A stretch of DNA of 64,000 nt. It comes from Datura wrightii. Taxonomy: Eukaryota > Streptophyta > Magnoliopsida > Solanales > Solanaceae. Position 1 is the stretch's first letter. Each line of letters starts with the position of its first letter. Shown in pieces: positions 48,278-58,553 of the stretch. The position numbers and the translations under genes were made by a program. The DNA lies in the NCBI GenBank assembly GCA_035772735.1, contig JASDFA010000010.1, positions 35,155,501 through 35,219,500 on the forward strand. The letters are read 5' to 3'. Under the pieces are notes generated by a model. The model did not search any database. It saw only the letters and a program-made list of their open reading frames with translations, and was not told where the DNA came from.

Positions 48278-49624
48278 TATACATAAACAAGCACAACGTT
48301 AAGTTAAATACATGTTAACTTCGGCTAAGGTCGGGTTACACAACGTTTACCCCACACTTAGTCCTTAGCTACTTTTACAAACTATGGCAAGGATAACTCA
48401 ATTTACACCAAAACAATCAACTATACAATTTATGCTTAGTGCGTTCACAAAAATTTCGACAGCATAACGCTTAGCGTACTACTCAGACTTCATACAGCTA
48501 ATCCAAATCCTACTATCGCTAGCAATTCAACCATCACACTTAGCAACAAAAACAACAAATAAAAAACAACGACAAAAGTTCTATATATACATACAAATCC
48601 AAATAATCAAACCAATTTGCACGATTTCCACATTTTCCCCAAAAATTCAAGAATTTTTCGTCTTTTACATTCAAACAATATTTACACTGACTAATCTCAA
48701 TTCCCAAAAACACCCCGGCATCTAATTCACCGAATTATCAAATTACCCAAGTCAATTTCAACAACCTAAGCCCTAGAATTCAATTTTACAATCAATTTCA
48801 AATTATTCACGTTGTCGACAAGTTCAAACTCTAATAACAACATTCCGAACTTTCATCAATCACAAATAATTCAATTTCATGCTCAATTGCTACTTAGGAT
48901 GATATATCTCACCTCACCTGGCCAAATTCGACTAAAATCGCCAAAACTTAGAGAGAAACAAGGAAAACATACCTTTATGTTGAAGAACCGAAGAAACTTG
49001 ATGATTTCTTTGCTTAGTGGCGTGGCACGTTGATTGGGGAGGGGGATTTGGGTGTTTGGTCGCGGAGAGGAAAAGAAATGGGGAGAAAGGGCAAGAAAAT
49101 CGGGGTTAATTTAAAGAAAAACACGCGGGTCACCCGGCAACCCGGTGAGACCCGGCACCAAAAATAAGGCAACGTTTCACGGAGGGTAACGCGGAGCCCC
49201 TCCTCCGTGACACGGAGCCAACGCGTTGGCTTACTGGAAATTTTTAAAATCTATATTTTACCTTCAACGTGTCACGGAGGGTAACGCGGAGCCCTTCCTC
49301 CGTGACACGGAGCCAACGCCCCAGTGCACTGTCTCTTCATTTTAATTATTTTTTCGTACCTTGCCTTATTCTTCCCGATTCCATGCATATTTGTCTCCGT
49401 TTGACCTGAAAAATCACCTCACTAAACAAAATTTGTTAGATTAATAGATTTCCCTAACTAAAATGAAAAATATTAACTAAAAACGAAAAATTTATACCAA
49501 ATCAAGAAAAGAAAAAATAAAAATAAAAATTATTTACACTAAAAAAAGAAAGAAAGAAAATATTTTTCACGGGTTGCCTCCCGTGCAGCGCCTGGTTTAC
49601 CGTCGCGGCTCGACGTACCAAGTT
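48278..49624 (-). mobile_element. Element D: spacer between CCHC ORF and PTP ORF
   Basis: Collinear with the spacers of B and E. GC-rich foldbacks occupy about 49173-49213 and 49267-49310. The post-pol foldback CACGGGTTGCCTCCCGTG is at 49568-49585. No gene is seen. It keeps the post-pol signal although there is no pol upstream. Confidence 0.75.
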
Positions 49625-50563
49625 TCACCACTTTTTCCTCCACCTTGAGGATATGAACCTCACCCCTAATTTCTTCTCTAATGTCCTCTTATGCTCCTGG
49701 GGTGGTGGTGAAAAATTGTAAGGACCAAGCAATAGATGTTTTCTTTTGAACTTATTGGCCCTTGAGTAAGTGAAGTCATTTCGTTGCTTCGAGTTAGCAA
49801 ATTTCAGAATATATGGGGCTTGGTCCTCCTCAAGACATTTCTCAATAATCTTGGAAGACTCTATTTCTGTGTTGTCAACTAAACTTAATGTCGAAAAATG
49901 CTTCGAGTGTGGTCCAATCAACCTCAACTCTGAAATTGCATTGTGCTTGACTTCCTTACTTGTGTATACCTTTTCAACATCGACATCTATTTCTCCATTA
50001 AGGTCAAATGGGAGATATTCTTTCTCTTCTTCCATGAATGGATTTTCTATAGGTATGAGCCGATCACAGGGACACTCAAGAGATTCTAATTGTTGGGCTT
50101 CATCCAAAAATTCACCCTTGTATTCCTCTTGTAGTTCCTCTTGAATATCGGCTAAAACTGTCACCTGCAAATTATCACAAGCTTCAGCCTCAGCACACAT
50201 CTCCGTGAGTTTGACGCTCATCCTGCTTACAGCCTCTGTATTCTCCTTTTGCTGAATTATCAATTCTGCCACCGACTCCTTCATTGCTTCTGATTGCTCC
50301 AAGAGTTGTTTCATCATGTCCTCTATTTGAACTTGGCGTCCCAAGTCCTCATTTTCAACATGCCTATATTCAGCAAAAACAACAGAATGATCATAGCGGG
50401 GGCTTGGGGGAGGGGAATATGCCTTTGGACAATCACCCCAATGGCCATATTGGCACCCACATATATTGCACGTGTTACAGTTTTGCCACAAGTGGGGTCC
50501 TCCGCAATTCATGCAAGATTCACCGAAATATGCGTATCCACCATTTATATTCCAAGATGTCAT
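49625..50563 (-). CDS. Element D: 312-residue CCHC/coiled-coil ORF in the gag position
   Basis: An intact frame starting 145 bases after the primer site and ending just before the post-pol foldback, so it fills the whole gag-pol space. I do not recognise the protein. Visible parts: a Cys/His cluster at residues 17-45, with C17-x2-C20-x3-H24-x4-C29 and C32-x2-C35-x5-H41-x3-C45, like zinc knuckles but at the N-terminus; a likely coiled coil at about 75-150 (MMKQLLEQSEAMKESVAELI); an acidic Glu-rich middle to about 210; and a strongly basic end (FKRKHLLLG, SSRWRKKW). There is no protease, RT or integrase motif. It could bind the element's RNA, or mimic gag to enter particles of an autonomous partner. 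It may also be a captured host gene; neither can be told from the sequence. Confidence 0.7.
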   Translation of the reverse strand: MTSWNINGGYAYFGESCMNCGGPHLWQNCNTCNICGCQYGHWGDCPKAYSPPPSPRYDHSVVFAEYRHVENEDLGRQVQIEDMMKQLLEQSEAMKESVAELIIQQKENTEAVSRMSVKLTEMCAEAEACDNLQVTVLADIQEELQEEYKGEFLDEAQQLESLECPCDRLIPIENPFMEEEKEYLPFDLNGEIDVDVEKVYTSKEVKHNAISELRLIGPHSKHFSTLSLVDNTEIESSKIIEKCLEEDQAPYILKFANSKQRNDFTYSRANKFKRKHLLLGPYNFSPPPQEHKRTLEKKLGVRFISSRWRKKW

Positions 50564-50707
50564 GTCAATGAGGGTATCCGAAAGAGAGAAAAATTAAAAT
50601 GAACAAAGAATTAAAACAAATACTAAGATCAAGTTGTCAACACTTAAGAAAATAAAACAAAAATACAGTAAATTTACACTTAACACAATTTCACCAATTG
50701 CCTAGCC

Positions 50708-50725
50708 TCCCCGGCAACGGCGCCA
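50708..50725 (-). other. Primer binding site of element D (tRNA-Asp type)
   Basis: Minus strand TGGCGCCGTTGCCGGGGA, six bases from the 5' LTR. It matches the site known for Athila elements. Confidence 0.9.
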
Positions 50726-50731
50726 AAAACT

Positions 50732-52160
50732 TGTTCGGGTGGTTTGCTATATGGGTTAAAACCGACACGCAAGTGCACGTGGTCAAACAAGTAATAAAGT
50801 GGCTAAGTAAGCCAAGTATCGATCCAAGGAGACTCTGGATAAGTAAAATTGCCTAAGTACACTATATTCTTATCTTACTTATAATTATGCTAACAACAAC
50901 GTAACCAACAGTTAAATAAGTTTTTGTTTAGAAATTATATATACTAAAACTATTAACAATTATTTACTGTGAATTGAAACTATGGATATGAGCATGCAAA
51001 GGTTAAGAACAAGTAATGAATTTGACGATAATCACAATTCGGTTAATCTTTTCTTCATGTTGCTAGCCAAGAACATTAGCCTAGAAATTAAAACTCTCGT
51101 ATTTAATTTCACTTTAGAATCATAAACCATTCGTCTACATTTCTGTGATCAAATGCAATTTATGACCTAGCAATACAATTCCGGTTCCTAAATTGACTAA
51201 TACGGTTTTCAAGTATATTTCTATCAGGAAAGCACATCAAAACCCAATTTTCCCAAATCAAGTTAAGAACAATACCCTATTAATTCACAACTTTCCAATT
51301 TCGTGCTCTCTCGAGTGAAATTGGACTTTTTAGATGTACATTAGTATCGGCCACACACTAATGCAGTAAGAACAAGAATTAATAGAACAACATGGAAGAA
51401 GAAGAAGAAAACCATATAATTAACAATCAAAACTCATCACCATTATTCAAAACCTCAGCAAGGAAGAGAATTAGCCACTCATTTGTGGATTAATCATCCT
51501 AAAACAAGTGTAAATCATACATACAATTGATTGAAAGAAGAATGGAAGAGAAGAAATCCCTTAGCTTTTTCGTCCCTCAACTGCTTCTAACCCACGTCCT
51601 TGCTCCACCAAGTCTGCATTAATTAAAAATAAGCTAAGTGTTCTATTTATACTAGTGGGAATTTTTCCCGGAATAACAAGCAACTTGTCACGGAGGTCAA
51701 CGCGGAGCACTGCCTCCGTGACACGGCGTGGACGCGAACCCTCACTGGAATTCCAGGGTCCGGGATTATAGCCTCAACGTGGCACGGAGGCCAACGCAGA
51801 GGCCTATCTCCGTGCCACGGAGCTGTCGCGAGGCCTCACTGGAATTTGCCAATTAATTTCCCCTCCAGGCAGTGTGCCTCCGCGATGGTAGCGTGGCACG
51901 GCTCCATCGCGGAGCCCGTATACTTTGCGCATTCCAATGTCTTTTCCATGCTCGCATCCAAGTCCAACTCCGATATAATTCCAACATGCATTTTAGCTCC
52001 TAAAAATCATATTTTCCTGCAAAACAAATGCTAATCATGTTGGTTAGTATAAATTCATATTTTATTACCAATTACATGAGAATATATACATATTGCACAC
52101 AAACAAGGCGAAAATAATACGTTTGAGTATCACTTGGGCATATAAATCTGCCCAAGATCA
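50732..52160 (-). repeat. Element D: 5' LTR
   Basis: Plus strand TGTTCGGGTGG...AAGATCA. TATA box (minus) at 51645-51651; inverted-word module from about 51684 to 51920. The first 30 bases and many internal positions differ from the 3' LTR. Confidence 0.88.
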
Positions 52161-53866
52161 AGCTTCGGCTATTAGAGGGTGTTAGAATTCACCATTTCCA
52201 GGTATGTAAGGCTATGAGTGGGTGCTTTCCTCCACACCTATGACCAATCCCTATCAAAATGTGATAAATTATCTATGATTAAGTATGGGGTTTTGCCCAA
52301 TTGCATGATTCTACAGTCTCTACACATGGGTATGATTAGATTATATTTAAATTGTTGATTTATGAAGCTTGGGAGGATTCTAAGTTGTTTTTATCTTATA
52401 AACATTGTTTTCTAAAATTTGAATCCAAAATGCCCATGGGTGAAAAGTTCATAAAAGAGGTGATTTATGGTAAATGTGTGATGATGATGAAGTTGATGAT
52501 GAAAAGCATGTTTCTAAAACTACCCAGGATTTTGATGTTGTTCCTAAATGAATCGATTGGATCCTAGAATGATAGAGCTTTGGGTGATACCCACATGTTG
52601 ATTAAAACGATGATTGACCCGACATAAGCTTACCACATTGGTTAAAATGAAATTTCCCAATTTTATTATGAATTCTAGCTTGTGGTATGTTTCAAAATAA
52701 ATCTTCTCATATGCATCAAATTATAATTGAGATGTATGGCATTAATGAGCTTTGTCAATAGACAATGTTGAGCTTCATTTCATACGATGTTGAGTCATGC
52801 ATGATTTCATGTTGAGCTTCATCAATGGACGATGTTGAGCTTCATTATATATGATTTAAATCATTGCATTTTTTGGGAGAAGATTCTAGCACCGAGTGGG
52901 TTAAGGGTCGATTACCCTATGCCCCAGAACTACGCGCCAACGTAGGTTGATACTATTATATTATCAGAACCTCCCTTGTGAGCTATCCCCGACACGATTA
53001 ACCCTTGAACTTGATGTTGATATAATGTATCCTCCATTTCCCTGGCAAGGTTATGGACGGATTTACTCACTTGAGTGAGATAGTTTGGACCACGTAAGCT
53101 CTATCGTGGTATGTTGGTTAAGTGACGAGTCTCCCACTGCCTATATCATTCAGATTTTCATATTCATTTCTCATGATGATTACTTATGCATGCATGTTCA
53201 TAAAGCAAGGTTTGACTCATTGTTCAACTTTTGATGTAAATGTTATGTTCAGCTTTGAGTCATTCGAGTCAGTCATGATGTTATAATGCTATGCATGGTC
53301 ATGTTATGATAAGATTGCGATTTTAGAATTTAAGCATGTAGCCCATTTATTTATGCTTAAAATATTATAATATATTATGAAAGGTTTTAAATGATTTACT
53401 TTGCTAAAGTGGTTTACTTACTTTTCATACTCGGTATATTCCACGTACTGACTGCATACTTTTTATGCTGCATCATTTCATGATGTAGGACCCGGTTCTT
53501 AGGTTCAGCCTCGTTCGTAGTCGCTGTTCAGAGATAACACCTGCTTATTTGGTGTGTCCTCATCTTCCAAGGACTAAGCATCCAGTTATTTTAGATATCC
53601 TTTCAGTTCCAGTATAGTTGAGCTAGTTGGGGGTGTTGTCCCATCAGCTCGTCTAGATTAGAGGCTTATCAGACTTAGACATGTATTCAGCTTTAGATAT
53701 TTATTCTGTTATTATGTTACGTTTGACTTCTGCTGAGTTTATAATTATGTTTTTTCTTCATGTTTATTTAATTAGTTAGTTGAATGCTTATGCCATGGGT
53801 TGACTTGGGTCTCTCGGGGTCCCTGGTCCAGTGTCTACGATCCAGGCTTCTGTTCAGGTCGTGACA
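52161..53866 (+). repeat. Element F: partial Tekay-like 5' LTR
   Basis: Ends GGTCGTGACA directly before a Met primer site, so it is the 3' part of a left LTR. Its U3 and TATA are missing; it starts abruptly at the end of element D. A donor-like CAG|GTATGT (GT at 52202) is placed as in G (56551). No gene lies in it. Confidence 0.8.
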
Positions 53867-53870
53867 AACT

Positions 53871-53882
53871 TGGTATCAGAGC
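53871..53882 (+). other. Primer binding site of element F (tRNA initiator Met)
   Basis: TGGTATCAGAGC four bases after the LTR end. Confidence 0.9.
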
Positions 53883-54076
53883 CATAGGTTTGATGTGTCC
53901 TAGAGAGTTTGAAAGCCGCTTTTGGTAGAGTCTTTTTCATGGGTGTGAAGCGCGCCACACTTATGACGAACAAGCTACAAGATTTTTTAGGAAATGTTCC
54001 CTTATTTCATGATCTATGTCGTGCAATACAAAGCCTTTCTATCCTTCTAATTCGTGCTATCCACGATTGCAAAATC

Positions 54077-55900
54077 ATGGCTCCTTGAAGGATGAATGGA
54101 AGGAGGACCGGAAGTGGTGAGGGCCACGAGGATGGAAACAGTCATGAGCATCAGCCAGCCCCACCAGTTTAGGAGCCTCAAGCACCGGAGCCAACTGCTC
54201 ATGCTGAGTTCTGGGCTACCATCTAGATGCTTGCGTAGGCCTTGACCGCTCAGGTCAATCAGCAGGCCGTTGCGCATGTTCTGCAAAATGTCAACGCGGC
54301 AGCGGCTCGAGTCAGGGACTTCTTGAGGATGAACCCGACGGAGTTTTTGGGGTCCAAGGTAGATGAGGACCCGCGTGATTTCATTGATGAGATTGTCAAG
54401 AGCACCCAGGTTATGGGGGTGAGCAGTGTTGAGTGCGTATAGTTAGCCTCCTACCAGTTGAAAGGGGCTGCGCATGTTTGGTTCGGACAGTGGAAGGACA
54501 GTAGGGTCGCTGGAGTAGGTCTGGTCACATGAGAGGAATTTCAGGTTGCATTCCTCGATCGATTCTTCCGTCGAGAGATGAGGGAGTTGAAAACAGCTGA
54601 ATTTATGAATTTGAAAAAAAGGAAGGATGACCATTAAGGAGTACACCCGTGAGTTCACCCTCCTATCTAAGTATTCCCTGGAGTTAGTGGCCTACCAGCC
54701 GGCCCGGGTGAGCAAATTTATGCATGGTATAGCAAGTTATTTGGACAAGGACTGTAGCACAGCTATGCTACATCAGGACATGGACTTCCCTCGCATTGTG
54801 TTGTTCGCTCAGCAGATGGTAGAAGCATATTCGAGGGAGAGGAAGGTTAAGAGGGCCAGGACTGAGGGCCAGAAGTTCTCTCAGTAGAGGTCCGTGGTGG
54901 GCATCGACAGCAGACCCACTAGAAATCATCAGCCCCAACATCTTTAGCACTAAGTGTGCCATCTAGGCCAAAACAAGATAAAAGAGGGAAAGCGTCAGGC
55001 TCGAGAGGTCAGACCAGTAGGACCGCAGACTTTAGTACTCCAGCTTGTTGCAGGTGTGGCCGAGGGCACAAAGGCCAGTGTTTGGCAGGCTCAGGAGCTT
55101 GTTTTGGATGTGGGCAACCTGGACATATCCTCAGAGATAGTCCTGCTGCGAGACAGGATCAGGTTGGGGGTCGAGGCCCAGCTTCTAGATTAGCAGCCCT
55201 ACCCCCACTCACAGCACATCAAGGAGCATCTACTAGCACAACTGGCGGGCAGCACCAGAACAGATTCTATGCCTTAGCCACTCCCCAGGAGCAGGAGGCC
55301 TCACCAGATGTAGTCACTGATATGTTGAGAGTCTTTCATGTTAATGTATATGCATTGCTAGATTCGAGGGATACCCTATCTTTTGTGACACCATATGTAG
55401 CCAGTAACTTCAGAGTCAGTCCTGATGTCTTATCAGAGCCCTTCTCAGTTTCTACTCTAGTAGGTGACTCAGTTATAACTAGACAGGTGTATAAAGATTG
55501 CCCGGTGTTAGTTCTTCATAAGGTCAGCTCAGCACACTTGATAGAGTTAGCCATGACCAATTTTGATGTTATTCTCGGGATGGACTGGCTATTTGAATGC
55601 TATGCTTCAGTTAATTGTAGGACCCTGTCAGTAGAGTTCAAATTATCGGGTGAGCTTGTCTTAGAATGGGAGGGTAGTTTAGTTCTGCCTGTAGGTTGAT
55701 TTATCTCCTACCTTAAGGTTAGAAAGATTATTTCTATGGGTTGTTTGTACCAACTAGTTAGGGTTAAGGATGTGGAGTCCGAAACCCCGACTATCCAATC
55801 CGTACTAGTAGTATGTGAATATCCAGAGGTCTATCCTAATGATTTGCTAGGTGTCCCTCCCGAGAAGGATATTGACTTTGATATAGATCTTTTTCCCCAC
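54077..55900 (+). pseudogene. Element F: Tekay gag-protease and start of RT, broken
   Basis: The gag ATG at 54077 is followed by a stop at its fourth codon (TGA, 54086). Frames then give the N-terminal linker, RVRDFLRMNPTEF, AAHVWF and FLDRFFRREMRELK (gag core), with stops and a frameshift near 54620. 54627-54887 continues the core (FMHGIASYL). 54956-55699 holds two zinc knuckles, CCRCGRGHKGQC and CFGCGQPGH (the last Cys of the second is Ser), and the protease domain. The protease active site reads LLDSRDT where element G has LLDPGAT, so the catalytic Gly is lost. VILGMDWL follows. 55736-55900 begins RT (CEYPEVYPNDL). Element G's LTR cuts it at 55901. Confidence 0.85.
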
Positions 55901-57317
55901 TGTTATAGCTCGGGAACCCAAGGATCAGACATGGAAGTGGTAACGGAGAAATATTGAAAATTTGCACCAGGTCACAGAACGACGCGTAAGGTTTATCGTG
56001 AAGAGTGACCACGAGTCGTGAGGTGACTCGTGGTCAGCTTTGTGTTGCAAGGCCTAAGTGTGGAGGCCACAGGCTTGACCACAAGTCATGGTCAGACCTC
56101 ACGACAGGTCACCCGTGGTCAACCTTAGAGGATTAGCAAGTTGGAATGGACAGTGTAGGCCACGGAAGGTGACCACGAGTCGTGGTCTGACCTCACGACT
56201 CATGAAGTCACCTGTGGGATCCCCTTGGATGTTTGGGAAGTGGACTCAATGGATCAAGTCCACAAGTCGTGCCCTGTGGCAACGATCCGTTAGGTCCCTC
56301 GTGAGGAATGACGACCAAAAATTCCTGCATTTTAATAAGGGTGTTTTCATAACATTCTAAGTCCCTAAGGCCTAAACTATGTCATTTTGGATATGTTTCT
56401 TAGTTCGATAAGATGGGTTAAGCCCTTTATACATGCCCATTCACATGCAAAGGCTTAGAGAGGGTTTTGGAAGATTCAAGGTCTTCTTCCCCAAATTTTC
56501 ATCAATTTCTTTGTGGGTGTTCAAGGAACTTTAAGTCCATCCATTCCCAGGTATGTAGGGTTTTAAAATGGGTGAAATTCTTCCTCACCCATGCCAAATT
56601 TCGAGTTAATACATGAATTCCCCTATTCAAATTCCATGTAGTTTTACCGAAAGCATGACAATGTGATTTGTCTTTATGGGTAGGATTTAATTGAGTTTTA
56701 ATTATTGAATTATGAATGATGGGCGAGTTTTATTATTATTTTCCATAATTAATGTTTCAAGCTTCTAAATCAAAAATGGCCATTTGATGAAAGTTCATGG
56801 AAGTTATGATTTATGATGAATACTCTATAATTTGAGTTTATTGATGATACAAAAGCATGATTTTCAAGTTACCCATGTTTAAGAGAATGTTTTAAAAGAA
56901 TTGAATATGATGAAGCATTGGGCAATGCCTACATGTTGAAGAATGGTTTACGCTTTATGAAACGAATTTCATGATTTATCGATTTATGACGTTGGCCGAC
57001 CAAAAGGGCCCATGATTCTTGGCTAAGCATGTTTTAAAGGGGATCAATGATGATAAATGTTATATCTTAGCCAAATAATTTTTATACATAATGTTAATGA
57101 TTTATGTATGAGCCTATATGCATGTTTTTTGTAGCCGTGTCTAGCATCGAGCAGCCGAGCATTCAAAGGACTACGCTGGTGTCTGATAACCACGTGCAAC
57201 TGTTGGTTGAAAATGATATGATGTATTGATAATGATGCCTTCAAATGTGATATCACGCCTTATGCACGACCCTCACCTGGCAAGCCAGGGTCGGCTTTGC
57301 CCACTTGAGCGAGAATT
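55901..57317 (+). repeat. Element G: partial 5' LTR (Tekay-like)
   Basis: Begins TGTTATAGCTCGGGAACCC, the same as G's 3' LTR at 63647 apart from scattered changes. It contains CACGAGTCGTGG-type inverted words at 55980-56300 and a donor-like CAG|GTATGT (GT at 56551). After CACTTGAGCGAGAA (about 57315) the sequence runs straight into the gag ATG at 57318. The LTR end, primer site and leader are deleted. Whether G inserted in F with a target duplicate (CCCAC would be the left copy) cannot be seen. Confidence 0.8.
56007..56035. repeat. Perfect 11-bp inverted repeat in LTR G
   Basis: GACCACGAGTC (56007-56017) and GACTCGTGGTC (56025-56035) are exact reverse complements around a 7-base loop. Related words recur through 56300, in LTR J (6530-7030) and in 63720-63960. 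Confidence 0.85.
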
Positions 57318-58548
57318 ATGGCTCCTAGAAGAATGAACGGAAGGAGGAATGGAAATGATGAAGGCCACGAAGATGGGAATAACCATGTGCATTAGCGATT
57401 CCCACCTGTTCAGGAGCCCCAGGCACCAGAGCCAACTTCCCACACTGAGTTTCGGGCGGCTATTCAGATGTTAGCGCAGGCCTTGACCGCTCAGGTCAAC
57501 CAGCATGTTTTGCGCAGGTCCCACCGAATAGTAATGCGGCGGCGGCTCGAATTAGAGACTTCTTGAGGATGAACCCTCCTGAGTTCCGGGATCAAAGGTG
57601 GATGAGGATCCACACAAGTTTATTGAAGGGATCTTGAAGATAACTTAGGTTATGGGGGTGAAAAATGGGGAGTGTGTTGACTTGGCCTCTTACCGGCTAA
57701 AAGAGGTCGCCCAAATTTGGTACAAGTAATGGAAGGACAGCTCTGCGAGCGGGCCCTATCAGCTGGGATAAGTTCCATATGGCCTTTCTCAATAGGTTCT
57801 TCCCTCGAGAGATGAGGGAGTTGAAGGCAGCTAAGTTTGTGAACCTTAACCAGGGAAAGATGACAGTGCTAGAGTATTCGCTCGAGTTCACTCATTTGTC
57901 AAAGTACGTCCCAGAGCTAGTGATGGATCAGAGGGCGCGGGTGAGCCGATTCATTCAAGGTGTTGCTGGTTATCTAGAAAGGGATTGCAGGAATGCCATG
58001 CTCCACCAGGATATGGACTTTCCTCTCATAGTGTTGTACACCCAGCAGATGGAGGCGGCTCATGCAAGGGAGAGGGAGGAAAAGAGGGCTTGAAAAGACA
58101 GCTATGGGTTTTCACATCAAAGGTCTGGCAGTGGCTACCATCCACAATTTCAGCAGAGGCCACTAACCCCAGCCCCATCATTAGCTAGTGTCCCATCCAG
58201 GAAGCAATTGTAGCAGCTCCTGCACCCATTGATTTTGCACCTTCTAACATCTCTAGTTTGGAATTTTCCTCACGCTTGATCAGAGGAGCAGCGCTTCAGG
58301 GTCGAGGGATTAGAGGGGCACCCAGTTAGAGTATACCTATCCAGCCTGCGGGAAGTGCGGCAAGAGTCATATTAGGAAGTGCCTGCTAGGTTTAGATGTC
58401 TGCTTCGGATGTGGTAGATCTGGGAACATGCACCGAGCATGTCCATATGCCAGACAGGGTGATGATAGGGGCCGAGCACAAACCACCAGGATAGCAACAA
58501 CTCCAGCTCGTTCTGCTCCGCAGAGAGCATCGACTAGTGGGGGTGGCG
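57318..58548 (+). pseudogene. Element G: Tekay gag, broken
   Basis: Starts MAPRRMNGRRNGNDEGHEDG. Frames carry the core in pieces: ARIRDFLRMNPPEF, then 57779-58093 (104 residues) with FLNRFFPREMRELK, LEYSLEFTHLSKY and MDFPLIVLYTQQM. After a frameshift near 58093, zinc-knuckle remnants follow at about 58335-58450: CGKCGKSH, and CFGCGRSGN where His has become Asn. Solo LTR H interrupts the linker to protease at 58554; gag-pol resumes at 59968. Confidence 0.82.
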
Positions 58549-58553
58549 GACAG

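Larger units (their letters stand above)
43738..52160 (-). mobile_element. Element D: non-autonomous Athila-like element, probably a recombinant
   Basis: Two LTRs of 1429 bp each (43738-45166 and 50732-52160) bound an internal region with a tRNA-Asp primer site, a 312-residue CCHC ORF, spacer, broken PTP ORF and 3' UTR. Protease, RT, RNase H and integrase are absent. Unlike A, C, E and H it has no target duplication: the left flank is CGGGG within RT of Athila B, and the right flank is AGCTT within a Tekay LTR (F). The LTRs also differ from each other far more than those of E or C. Confidence 0.85.

Noticed and set aside
49625..50563. The 312-residue ORF as an ordinary host gene
   Set aside because: It sits between a primer site and a conserved retroelement signal within paired LTRs, in the sense orientation of the element. 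Capture from a host gene long ago stays possible.
8869..51920. Repeated GC words as a possible CRISPR array or satellite
   Set aside because: Spacing is irregular, words alternate orientation, and each cluster belongs to an LTR or element spacer; this is a plant genome.
43738..52160. Element D as a simple insertion into B
   Set aside because: The right flank is a different element, not B's RT, and the 5-bp flanks do not match.
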